64,000 nucleotides of DNA from CAWGMT01 sp963823675 (lineage in GTDB: Bacteria; Planctomycetota; Planctomycetia; Isosphaerales; Isosphaeraceae): assembly GCA_963823675.1 (NCBI GenBank), contig CAWGMT010000012.1:1488001-1552000 (forward strand). Reading direction: 5' to 3'. Of this stretch, positions 49,594 to 58,057 are shown one piece after another. Within the stretch, counting starts at the first letter, position 1. Each line of letters starts with the position of its first letter. The translations under genes and the position numbers were made by a program. The notes beneath the pieces were generated by a model that was not told the origin of the DNA, ran no database searches, and worked only from the letters and a program-made list of their open reading frames with translations.

Positions 49594-52500
49594 ATGCCGC
49601 CGGGCTATCAATCAGCCCTGGCACCGTCGCCGGGACGGCCGAGGTCATGGCCGCAGTCGCCCAGGCGGTCCAGGCCCAGCCCTCGGCTGGGACGATCGGC
49701 TACCTGACGTCAGTCGTGCAGATCCAGACCCTGGCCGAGCAGACCATCGCAGCGGCGCTGGCATCGGCTGGCGCCGGGGCCACCGACATCGGCACCGTGG
49801 AAAGCGAATACACCGAGTCGAACGTGGAAACCTTGGCCGCCAATCAAACGATCGGACAACTGGCATATCCGGCGGTCGCGATCTCGAGCGTCACCCAGGG
49901 CGTCGGTACCAGCCAGCCCGCGACGTTCCAGTTCACGGTCTCGCTGGCCGGGACGCCGTCTGCGAGCGACCCGGTGAGTATCAGCTACACCACCGTCGAC
50001 GGATCGGCGACGGCCGCCGATGGGGATTTCACGCCGGTCAGCGGAACCTTGACCTGGGCTGCCGGCGACACGTCGTCCCGGACGATCTCGGTCCCAGTGA
50101 CCGACGTCGCGCCGGCAGCCGACGAGTACTTCCTGGTCGAGCTCTCCAACCCGGTGAACACCGAAGTCCAGGAGGCCAACGGCGTCGGCGAGATCCTGTC
50201 CTATGCCGAATACGCCACCACGACCGTCCTCACGGCCTCGACCCTCTCGACGCCCGGCCAGGCAAACGTCACCCTCACGGCCGTGGTGACGAACCAGGAC
50301 GCTTCCAACAGCCCCGGCACCGGCCAGGTCACCTTCTACGACGGCACGACCGCCCTGGGCACATCAACCCTCGACGCCACCGGGACGGCCACCTTGACGA
50401 CCTCCTGGAGCGCTCTGGGCTCGCACACGCTCACGGCGTTCTACAACGGCTACCAGGCGATCGGCGCGATCTATGACGCGAGCACCTCGCCGGCCGTGAC
50501 GGAGACCGTCACCCCGGCCATCCAGACGATCACGTTCGACTCCGTCGCCGACCAGACCTACGGTGCCAACCCGATTACTCTCTACGCCGAGTCGTCGCTC
50601 TATTTGCCGGTGAGCCTGAGCGTGATCTCGGGCCCGGGAACGCTCGACGACGACGTGCTCACGATCACGGGCGCCGGCACGATCGTGGTCGAGGCCACGC
50701 AGGCGGGCGACAGCTACACCGCGGCGGCCACGCCGGTCGATCTGACTATTCCGGTCGCGCCGGCGCCCTTGACCATCGCGGCCGGAAACGAGACCTTCGC
50801 CTACGGCGCCCTATACCCGACCCTCTCGGTAGCGTACAGCGGGTTCGTCAACGGCGACACCGCCGCCAGCCTGACGGCGTTGCCCACGGTGTCCACCGCA
50901 CCGGCCGGCAGCGGGGTCGGTACTTACGCGATCGATGTCTCCGGAGCCGTCGATCCCGACTATACGATCACCTATGTGCCCGGCACCTTGACCATCACGG
51001 CGGCTCCCCTGACCGTCTTGCCGGCCGACCAGACAGCCGTCTACGGCGCGGCGTATCCGACGCTCACCGCAACCCTGTCCGGAGCGCTCGCGGGCGACCT
51101 GGCCACGCTGGAATCCGAGCTCTCCCTGAGCACGGCGCCGGTGGGGAGCGGGGTCGGTTCCTACGACATCGACGCCTCGGGGATTACCGACCCCAATTAC
51201 AGCGTCAATTACGGTACGGGGACCTTGACGATCACACCGGCGCCGCTCGTCATCACGGCCAGTAGCATATCGGCCACCTATGGCGCCGTGCCGGCCCTGA
51301 CCGCGTCATACAGCGGCCTGGTCAACGGCGACACCGCTGCCAGTCTGACCATCCAGCCCAGCCTGATCGCCTCGCCGGCCGGATCGTCCGTCGGCACCTA
51401 CACCATCACACCAGCGGGGGCTGTCGACGCCAACTACACGATCACCGATGTCCCCGGCACGCTGACGATCACGCCCGCGGCCTTGACCATCACCGCGAAC
51501 AACCAGACGATCGCCTACGGCGAGCCGCTCCCCACACTGACCGCTTCGTACAGCGGGCTGACCAACGGCGATTCGACCGCGAGCCTCGCCGTGCCGCCCG
51601 TGCTGTCGCTGGCGACGTCCGCAACCGATGCGGGATCCTATACGATCACTGTATCTGGCGCGGACGATCCGAATTATGTCATCGCTTATGTTCCCGGCAT
51701 GCTCACGATCAATCCAGACGCGACCGCCACGACGATCGCCCCTTCGCTCTCCGAGCCCTCAGTCGGCCAGGACGTGGTCTTCACTGCGGCGGTTATCTCC
51801 ACCTCGACGGGCCTGCCGGTCGCCACGGGCGACGTGATGTTCCGGGTCGATGGTCAAGTCGTGCGCGATTACGTCGCCCTCAATGCCTACGGCGAGGCCA
51901 GCTTCGATCCGGGGCCCCTCGCGCTGGGGCCGCACACGATCACCGCGACGTTTGCCGGAACCAATGACTTCCTGACCAGCACTGAAACGTTCAACGAGGT
52001 CGTCTACCAGTATCAAACGACGACCCAGCTCTCGGAGTCGGAATCAGAGGCGACGTACGGCGATACGGTCAACTTTACTGCGACCGTGACGGTCCTCGGC
52101 TCGAGCACTTTGACTGCGGCCGGCAGCGTGCAATTCGAGGTAGACGGCCAGCCCTCCGGCTCCCCGGTGGCGCTTGATGATGATGGCTCGGCCAGCCTGT
52201 CGCTTTCGACGCTGGACGCGGGCACACACACCATTACTGCCATTTACCAGGGCGATGGGTCGATCTTCAGCGGCGGAGGGGCGACCGCGGCGCTCGTGGT
52301 GACTAGGGCGCCGCTGACGATCAGCGCCAACGACGAGAGCACCGTCTATGGGGAGCCCCTGCCCGCGCTGACGGCCTCTTATTCCGGCTTCGTCAATGGA
52401 GACACGCCAGCCGACCTCACGACGCCCGTGGCACTTTCCACCGCTGCCTCGGCCGGCAGTCCTGCCGGCACGTACGCGATCCAGGCGTCTGGCGCGACGT

Positions 52501-53324
52501 CTGCGAACTATCAGATCACCTTCGTCGACGGCTCGCTGACCGTCAGCCAGGACACCACGACGACAACCCTCAGTTCCTCCGCCAACGCCTCGGTTTACGG
52601 TCAGACCGTGACCATAACGGCCACCGTGAGTGCGGTCGCGCCCGGAGCCGGAACGCCGACAGGCACTGTGCAGTTCCAAGTTGATGGAACGAATCTCGGT
52701 TCGCCGGTCAGTCTGGACGACGGCACAGCGATCAGCGAACCAATCAGCACGCTCACGATTGGCAACCACACGGTGATTGCAACTTACAGCGGAGACAATA
52801 ACTTCGTTGCGAGCACCTCGGCGAGCCTCATCCAGACCGTCACCATGCCCCTGGCGGTAACGTTGATCGCCCCCGTGGCGCCCGACCCGCGGAATTTGGC
52901 CGTGCCAACCATCGACGTCACCTTCAGCGAGCCGATCAACACCAGCAGCCTGAACCCAGCCGCCTTGACGCTAACCGATGACGGGGGGGCCAACCTGATC
53001 AACGGCGGTGTTTCGCTTACCCTTGTCTCGGGCGATACCTACGCGATCTGCGGCCTCTCGGGTCTGACCGCCGCCCAGGGTCTGTACACACTGACCGTCA
53101 ACGCGGCCGACCTCAAAGACCAGAATGCTAACCCCGGCACGGGCTCTCTATCCACTTCGTGGCTGATGGACACCACGGCGCCCACCAGCCACGTCGTCAA
53201 CTCGCTCGGCACCTCCCAGAGCGGCGATAGCTTCCCGGTTTCGGTCGCTTATAGCGACCCGGTCGGCGCCGGCGGCGCCGGCCTCCGGCGTCTCGTCGGT
53301 CGATCTGTTTGTGTCGGTCAATAA
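49476..53324 (+). CDS. Giant surface protein (part 2 of 3): Calx-beta, Ig-like and MBG repeats
   Basis: Continues after a one-base shift near 49475 as QSLGSDFFSSLASAIDQSGG, restoring sense where part 1 becomes Arg/Ser-rich. Contents: helical segment (49500-49860); Calx-beta domain (ISYTTVDGSATAADGDFTPV, about 49870-50200); Ig-like repeat (TLTAVVTNQDASNSPGTGQV); four MBG-type repeats (LTIAAGNETFAYGALYPTLS and similar, about 50750-51710) and a fifth at 52310-52540; Ig-like repeats; and a bacterial Ig domain with VTFSEPINTSSLNPAALTLT, like one near the N-terminus. Coding sense ends near 53281. MBG and Calx-beta modules are extracellular spacers, some calcium-binding. Confidence 0.85.
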   Translation, partial: QSLGSDFFSSLASAIDQSGGALVNLSDPTEDQAIVQATVNAAGLSISPGTVAGTAEVMAAVAQAVQAQPSAGTIGYLTSVVQIQTLAEQTIAAALASAGAGATDIGTVESEYTESNVETLAANQTIGQLAYPAVAISSVTQGVGTSQPATFQFTVSLAGTPSASDPVSISYTTVDGSATAADGDFTPVSGTLTWAAGDTSSRTISVPVTDVAPAADEYFLVELSNPVNTEVQEANGVGEILSYAEYATTTVLTASTLSTPGQANVTLTAVVTNQDASNSPGTGQVTFYDGTTALGTSTLDATGTATLTTSWSALGSHTLTAFYNGYQAIGAIYDASTSPAVTETVTPAIQTITFDSVADQTYGANPITLYAESSLYLPVSLSVISGPGTLDDDVLTITGAGTIVVEATQAGDSYTAAATPVDLTIPVAPAPLTIAAGNETFAYGALYPTLSVAYSGFVNGDTAASLTALPTVSTAPAGSGVGTYAIDVSGAVDPDYTITYVPGTLTITAAPLTVLPADQTAVYGAAYPTLTATLSGALAGDLATLESELSLSTAPVGSGVGSYDIDASGITDPNYSVNYGTGTLTITPAPLVITASSISATYGAVPALTASYSGLVNGDTAASLTIQPSLIASPAGSSVGTYTITPAGAVDANYTITDVPGTLTITPAALTITANNQTIAYGEPLPTLTASYSGLTNGDSTASLAVPPVLSLATSATDAGSYTITVSGADDPNYVIAYVPGMLTINPDATATTIAPSLSEPSVGQDVVFTAAVISTSTGLPVATGDVMFRVDGQVVRDYVALNAYGEASFDPGPLALGPHTITATFAGTNDFLTSTETFNEVVYQYQTTTQLSESESEATYGDTVNFTATVTVLGSSTLTAAGSVQFEVDGQPSGSPVALDDDGSASLSLSTLDAGTHTITAIYQGDGSIFSGGGATAALVVTRAPLTISANDESTVYGEPLPALTASYSGFVNGDTPADLTTPVALSTAASAGSPAGTYAIQASGATSANYQITFVDGSLTVSQDTTTTTLSSSANASVYGQTVTITATVSAVAPGAGTPTGTVQFQVDGTNLGSPVSLDDGTAISEPISTLTIGNHTVIATYSGDNNFVASTSASLIQTVTMPLAVTLIAPVAPDPRNLAVPTIDVTFSEPINTSSLNPAALTLTDDGGANLINGGVSLTLVSGDTYAICGLSGLTAAQGLYTLTVNAADLKDQNANPGTGSLSTSWLMDTTAPTSHVVNSLGTSQSGDSFPVSVAYSDPVGAGGAGLRRLVGRSVCVGQ

Positions 53325-55461
53325 CGGCCCGTTCAGCCTGTATCAGACCCTGAACGTTGCCCCGGCGGCATCCGGCTCGGTGACCTTCACCTTCGTGGGC
53401 AAGGACCGCAATCTTTACGCCTTCCACAGCGTCGCCCATGACGCGGCCGGCAACACCGAGAGCAAGAACAGCAGCGTAATCGAAGCCAGCACCAGCGTGC
53501 CGGATTTGAACCCACCCGTCACGCACATCCTGACGAGCAGTCCGTCGTACTCCTGGGGCCAGTTCCCTTCATCCGAGTTCAGCGGCCTGACCCCGTCGTC
53601 TTACAGTAACGGCGTGTTCACGCTCAACTGGGCCGGCGCTGATCCAGACGCGAACACCGGCACTCCCGCCGGCTCGATCGCCCTGGTGAATATCTACGTT
53701 CAGGTCGATGGCGGTTCCCCGCTGCTCATCGGTCAGCCCGCCGGCGGCACGCCGAATGGCAACGGCGTGTACAGCGGATCGATCACCTACGATGCCCTGG
53801 CCGACGGCCTTTCGCACACGTATAGCTTCTACAGCGTCGGCGTCGATGATCAGCAACTGAAGCAGTACGCTCCGCAGGCAGGGCCAGCCGCGCCCGACGT
53901 CACTTTCAACAACATCACCTACAATGCCCCGCTAGGGATTCAGAGCCTCGTGGTCGAGAGGAATATCGCGGAGCGCTCCTTCATCCAGTATCTCGATGTC
54001 AATTTCAACCAGAGCCTCGCGACGAGCCCGGCGCTTCAAGGTCTGGCAACCGGGCTTACCGGAAGCAGTCGCAACTCGTTCGTGGAGCTCGTGTGGTACG
54101 GCGAGAACCTCACATCGAGCAGCACGCCCCAGGGCAGCGTCAACCTCTTCAATACCGGCACCACCGCATCCGTGAGCCTGACCGGCAATGATCTTGCCAT
54201 CAACTTTGGGCAGAGCGGCATCACCAGCCTGCTGACCGAGACTGGCGTCTCGGGGACGGGGAGCCCGACCAGCTCGTTCGGCGATGGCTGGTACGCGCTG
54301 GGGATCGATCCCAACGGCAACCCGAGCAAGGGGCAGGTCTTCTGGGTGTCGTTCTTCCGGTTGCTGGGGGACACCAATGGCGACGGCGTGGTGACCGGCC
54401 CCTATACGACGGCCGGCACGGATGCCTACACCGTCTACCACGCCGAAGGGCAGTCGGGCTCACTGCTGAATGCGGACGTCAACGGCGACGGGTCCGTCAA
54501 CAGCAAGGACCTCACCGAGACGGTCGGGGCCAACGGACACGCCGTCGGCACAACGCCGCCCGAGAAGTTCCCGCAGTTCCAGTTGTTTGTGGGCCCGGCG
54601 AGTCGAGGCGGGGCAGTGCCAACGGCGGTCACGCAGACGCAGGTGCAGGCCCTGTTGCCCGAGGCGATCGCAGCCTGGCAAACGGCGGGCCTTGATCCGG
54701 CCGACGTGCGGCGGCTTGAGAGCGTGCAGGTCCAGGTCGGAAACCTGGGCACGAGCATCCTGGGTCTCGAAGCGGGCGATGTGATCACGATCAACCAGAC
54801 CGCCGCGGGCAACAACTGGTACGTGAATGCGAGCGCCAGTTCGAGTCGGGCGTTCGGCCTGGCGGGGCCGGGTGGCGAAGAGCTTGCGGCGCCTGCTAGC
54901 CCGGCGGCGAGTGAAGTCGATCTCTTGACGGTGCTCGAGCACGAACTGGGCCACGTGATCGGCCTGACCGACAACACGCAGGCCGGCGATCTGATGGACA
55001 TCACGCTGGGGATGGGCGTGCGCCGGGTGCCGACGGCCACGGACATGGCTTCGATTGACCAGGGTGCGAGCGCTGCGGTCATGGCCGTGCCATCCGCCGC
55101 GATCGTGCCTGTCCGGACCAATGATCGTGCGTCCGGAGGGGAGAACCGAAGTGGATCCCGTTCTACGGGTACACAGGGCGTGCAACCGGTCCTGGTCAAC
55201 GGGTTGGTCTCGGTCCCGAGTGTAACGGTGGACGCAGCCTTGGCGTCAATCTCAATGGCGGGTGCTGGCGACGGTGACGGTCAGGGCCTGAGCGTAAACG
55301 GAGGCGCGCCGGCGCCCTACGTGGTGCGAATTCCCTCCATTGCGGCGAAACCCGGCGCAAGGACCATGGTCCCCCGTCCGCTCTCGCATATCGCCAAATT
55401 CCCCGTTCCCTGTTTTTCCAAGTCATCCGTCGGCCGAGCGTGGCAAACGCGTCGGATTTGA
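53281..55461 (+). CDS. Giant surface protein (part 3 of 3): dockerin and metzincin-like C-terminus
   Basis: Continues as ASGVSSVDLFVSVNNGPFSL after a shift near 53280. A beta-rich segment (VTHILTSSPSYSWGQFPSSE) is followed by a planctomycete-type domain (LVVERNIAERSFIQYLDVNF), then dockerin-like calcium loops GDTNGDGVV and ADVNGDGSVNSKDL (54364-54540). The last 250 residues contain VLEHELGHVIGLTD (about 54930-54972) with ITLGMG downstream: an HExxHxxGxxD zinc site plus a possible Met-turn, as in metzincins that use Asp as third ligand. The final 80 residues look low-complexity. Stop at 55461, 28 bp before the HNH remnant. Confidence 0.83.
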   Translation, partial: ASGVSSVDLFVSVNNGPFSLYQTLNVAPAASGSVTFTFVGKDRNLYAFHSVAHDAAGNTESKNSSVIEASTSVPDLNPPVTHILTSSPSYSWGQFPSSEFSGLTPSSYSNGVFTLNWAGADPDANTGTPAGSIALVNIYVQVDGGSPLLIGQPAGGTPNGNGVYSGSITYDALADGLSHTYSFYSVGVDDQQLKQYAPQAGPAAPDVTFNNITYNAPLGIQSLVVERNIAERSFIQYLDVNFNQSLATSPALQGLATGLTGSSRNSFVELVWYGENLTSSSTPQGSVNLFNTGTTASVSLTGNDLAINFGQSGITSLLTETGVSGTGSPTSSFGDGWYALGIDPNGNPSKGQVFWVSFFRLLGDTNGDGVVTGPYTTAGTDAYTVYHAEGQSGSLLNADVNGDGSVNSKDLTETVGANGHAVGTTPPEKFPQFQLFVGPASRGGAVPTAVTQTQVQALLPEAIAAWQTAGLDPADVRRLESVQVQVGNLGTSILGLEAGDVITINQTAAGNNWYVNASASSSRAFGLAGPGGEELAAPASPAASEVDLLTVLEHELGHVIGLTDNTQAGDLMDITLGMGVRRVPTATDMASIDQGASAAVMAVPSAAIVPVRTNDRASGGENRSGSRSTGTQGVQPVLVNGLVSVPSVTVDAALASISMAGAGDGDGQGLSVNGGAPAPYVVRIPSIAAKPGARTMVPRPLSHIAKFPVPCFSKSSVGRAWQTRRI

Positions 55462-55489
55462 AGCCTCTTGGAAGGGACCCAGACAATGG

Positions 55490-56074
55490 ATGAGGAACAG
55501 TTGGCGCTACACCGACTTCAGTTTGCTCCCGAAATTGTTCAGGTGCTCTCACTGCCAGACGAAATTCGAGCCGGTACTAGAGGGTCTCAGTCCAGAGGAA
55601 AGGGAGGAACTCGCGAAGCAACTGTTTCAACCCAATGAACCCTGTAGAAGGTGTGGTGAGGTAGTCTGGCAATTTGAATCTGTGTCTCCCAACATGAGAT
55701 CGGCGACATGGCTATGTGGCTATTGTGGAAGGAAGCAGATCGGTCGTGGCGACGCAAAACCCTCCCCTAATAAAGTGGGTCTAAGGCTCGCGATTCCGAA
55801 AGCTGTGCAAAGGGAAGTGTGACGCAGGGACCAAGGAATATGCACCGAGTGTGGTCGCAGTGAAAACCTGGAGTTCGACCACTTCATTCCCATTTCAAAA
55901 GGTGGTTCGAGTACCGCTCGGAACATCCGCCTCCTCTGCGAGGGTTGCAACCGTCGGAAAGGTGACAGGATTGGCTGGCTGCTGAGCGCGACCTCGCTTG
56001 CCGCTGTTGACGTCCCAGGACCGCTTGCGGCTGTCAACGGGCACACACCGCGTTTCCATGGGAGAGGATTTTAA
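55490..56074 (+). pseudogene. HNH endonuclease interrupted by an in-frame TGA
   Basis: The ORF opens at ATG 55490 and codes for two zinc-ribbon pairs (FRCSHCQTKF ... CRRCGE and CGYCGRKQ) before IPKAVQREV and a TGA at 55820-55822. The same frame then continues RRDQGICTECGRSENLEFDH and FIPISKGGSSTARNIRLLCE, a clear HNH nuclease core (C-x2-C, DH, N, C-x2-C, RKGD), to the TAA at 56072. Family members have Trp where the TGA stands (EVWRRDQG), so a single TGG-to-TGA change explains it. An alternative start ATG 55486 is in another frame. Possible remnant of a mobile or defence element; normal function would be DNA cleavage. Confidence 0.75.
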
Positions 56075-56081
56075 GTCCTCT
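56063..56081 (-). other. tRNA-Leu(UAA)-like anticodon arm, possible attachment-site remnant
   Basis: On the minus strand GGCAGACAAAG is followed by AGAGGACTTAAAATCCTCT: a 5-6 bp stem with the 7-nt loop CTTAAAA, as in a leucine tRNA with anticodon UAA, preceded by a D-arm-like GGCAGAC. The acceptor and T-arms cannot be folded from the neighbouring bases, so it is not a working tRNA. It overlaps the stop codon of the HNH frame. Confidence 0.3.
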
Positions 56082-56649
56082 TTGTCTGCCATGGGCGTGG
56101 CATTGGGCTGATGTTGCGGAGGCGTTTAAGTCGTTGTTCTGTAAGCCAGTTACATCGCTGACTTTCTCGGGATCGATTGTGGCCGCATTGGGCTGGCACG
56201 GCCAGTAGTCTTACCAAATTCTTACCAAGTGAGGTCGCAGGGCCGGATCGGATCGATCGCCGGATCACCTCCGACAGACGTGAAATCCCTAGCTCCCAGG
56301 CGACACGCTTCAGGGAGGCAGGTTTGGGCCGGGCGGCGTCTTCTGAATCCATGGGGGACGGGGATCGACAAATGCGGGCGTTGTCGCCGTTTCTCGGACT
56401 GTTGTTTTTTATCGACGGGGCAGGGATAGTCGCTACCCCGGCCCAGAATCTCGCCGGAAACCACTCCACCTATCTTGCGCAACCTACCTCTCATTGCGCA
56501 CCAACTGGCGAGCGCCAGGGAATTCTCTTTCGGCCGATTTTGTGCGTGCGTTTTGGAAAAGCGATGCGTCTTATACATTATCGCGTCATGCCAACATCGT
56601 GTTGTTGCAGGATCAAGCCGGTAGGGACCGGTCCGGGGAGGGACCGCCC
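56075..56649. other. Intergenic stretch, no gene recognised
   Basis: 575 bp. Several open frames exist on both strands, but none has a recognisable domain. A near-repeat CTTACCAAATTCTTACCAAG is at about 56210-56228. It lies in a run of gene fragments and may itself be decayed coding DNA. Confidence 0.5.
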
Positions 56650-56906
56650 ATGGTCGAAGGGAATCCCATCATCGTCCGGATGATCGAGGAGGCGCGGCGC
56701 CAGGCCCCGGGCGCGCAGGACCGGCTGCTGGAGTCGTATCGCAAGTACCTGCGGTTGCTGGCCCGTACCGGCATCGACGCCTCGCTGCGGGGCAAGGCGG
56801 ACCCCTCTAACCTGGTCCAGGAAACGCTCCTCAAAGCCCACCAGCACTTCGACCAGCTCAAGGGCCAGACCGAGGCGGAGCTGATTGTCTGGCTCGGCCA
56901 GAATGG
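56650..56906 (+). pseudogene. ECF sigma factor fragment (region 2 only)
   Basis: From ATG 56650: MVEGNPIIVRMIEEARRQAP, then LLESYRKYLRLLARTGIDAS and DPSNLVQETLLKAHQHFDQL, then TEAELIVWLGQ. This is the N-terminal half of a planctomycete-type ECF sigma factor (the DxSxLVQET segment is region 2.1-2.2). It breaks off after AELIVWLGQ, where family members continue into region 2.4 and region 4. The reading continues without similarity to 57036. It lacks the -35-binding domain, so it is probably non-functional. Confidence 0.75.
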
Positions 56907-57397
56907 GCCGCACCCCGGGTGCCGTTCGCTTGCGGTGGGCGCGGGCCTTGAAGAAGCTTCGCCCTCTAATCGAGGCACGATTGTGAGAGAAATGAGTTTT
57001 CAGTTTTCAATTGATCGAATGGATGCTCGCAGTTGATGTTTGGAGGGCGGTGAGACACAGGCTTTGTTGGCTGGCGAAGGACAGCGAGCGAAGGCCCACG
57101 AAAAAGAGCCCCGCGCACTTCAGAACCGCTCGGTTCCACCAACTGAAAACTCACCATCAACGGATAACAGGCAACGGGCATCGGACAAAGGACAGAGGAC
57201 CACTGACAAATGTTGCCCACAAGCAGACTCTCTCAAAGTAAGACCAAATCGCCACCGGTCGATTCTCGGAAGCCGAGCACTCTTGGAGGAGAGCGGTCGA
57301 GTTATCGGCCCAGAACCTCAGAGGCTCTCCAGCGTCTCCAAAACATAGGCATGATTATGCGAGCGACGTGGAAGGACTAGCGTGAGCCTTGAAGCTC
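56907..57397. other. Degenerate intergenic stretch between two gene fragments
   Basis: 491 bp with no recognisable coding sequence. The lower GC and simple phrases such as GTTTTCAGTTTTCAATTG and AACTCACCATCAACGGATAA resemble planctomycete intergenic DNA. Confidence 0.45.
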
Positions 57398-57735
57398 ATG
57401 GGGAAGTGGCTCGAGGTGGAGAAAACGCTCCGAGAAGCCATTCGGATCCAGGAGCCGCTGGCAGCCGAGCTTCCCGAGAGAACCGAATTCCGGGAGGACC
57501 TCGCTCTGATTTCGCCGCGCAAAAATCGCCCACTCCCTGATCGGCCTGGCAACCATCGAGCGCGATAAGGGGCATTTCGACGCCTCGAAAGGGCTGCTGG
57601 CCGATGCGCGTGCGCACATCCGGGTCGGTCTGGAGATTAATCCGCTCGATCCGGAACTGAACAAGCCGAACGTGGAGATCGAGTCCTTGGCAAAAGGAAA
57701 GGCTACAGCAGAGACCACAGGCGTGCGACCTTGAG
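57398..57735 (+). pseudogene. TPR fragment of a kinase- or TPR-family protein
   Basis: One frame reads MGKWLEVEKTLREAIRIQEP and LAAELPERTEFREDLAL; a shifted frame continues SLIGLATIERDKGHFDASKG and AHIRVGLEINPLDPELNK. Together these are the C-terminal TPR pieces common in planctomycete kinase-TPR proteins. No kinase domain or start remains. With the sigma fragment just upstream it looks like the residue of a second ECF-kinase module. Confidence 0.55.
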
Positions 57736-58057
57736 CTCAACATGCGATTGAACGTTCCCCGACCAGGTGCCGGTCTTGCACGACGTGATCGAGCACCCAA
57801 CGCCAACCACCGGGAAGAACGAGGAAAACACCACCCGACAATCGAAGCCTTGAAGCCGAGCCTCGCCGTCGAGCCTAGCGTGTGAAAACCCAAGCCGGCA
57901 CCAAGGTTCGAGGAAGCCAGGTCGCCGGCCCCTATTACTGTGTACTGCCTTCTTAAGCAAAGGACCCTGACAGGTCCTGGCGCTTGGACCGGGCGCCGAG
58001 ATCGGTGACTTTCTGATTTTCTCATTGATTCGCATCGTCAACCCAGGAGAAGCACCT
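57736..58057 (+). other. Leader of surface protein B
   Basis: 322 bp without a gene. Contains the hairpin AGGACC-CTGACA-GGTCCT near 57961-57978 and the ribosome site AGGAGAAGCACC just before the ATG. Unlike the other two surface genes it has no TGTCACA motif that I can find. Confidence 0.5.

Noticed and set aside
57961..57978. Hairpin AGGACC-CTGACA-GGTCCT as a terminator or riboswitch
   Set aside because: Only six base pairs, no T-run and no conserved leader elements; kept only as a note in the leader description.
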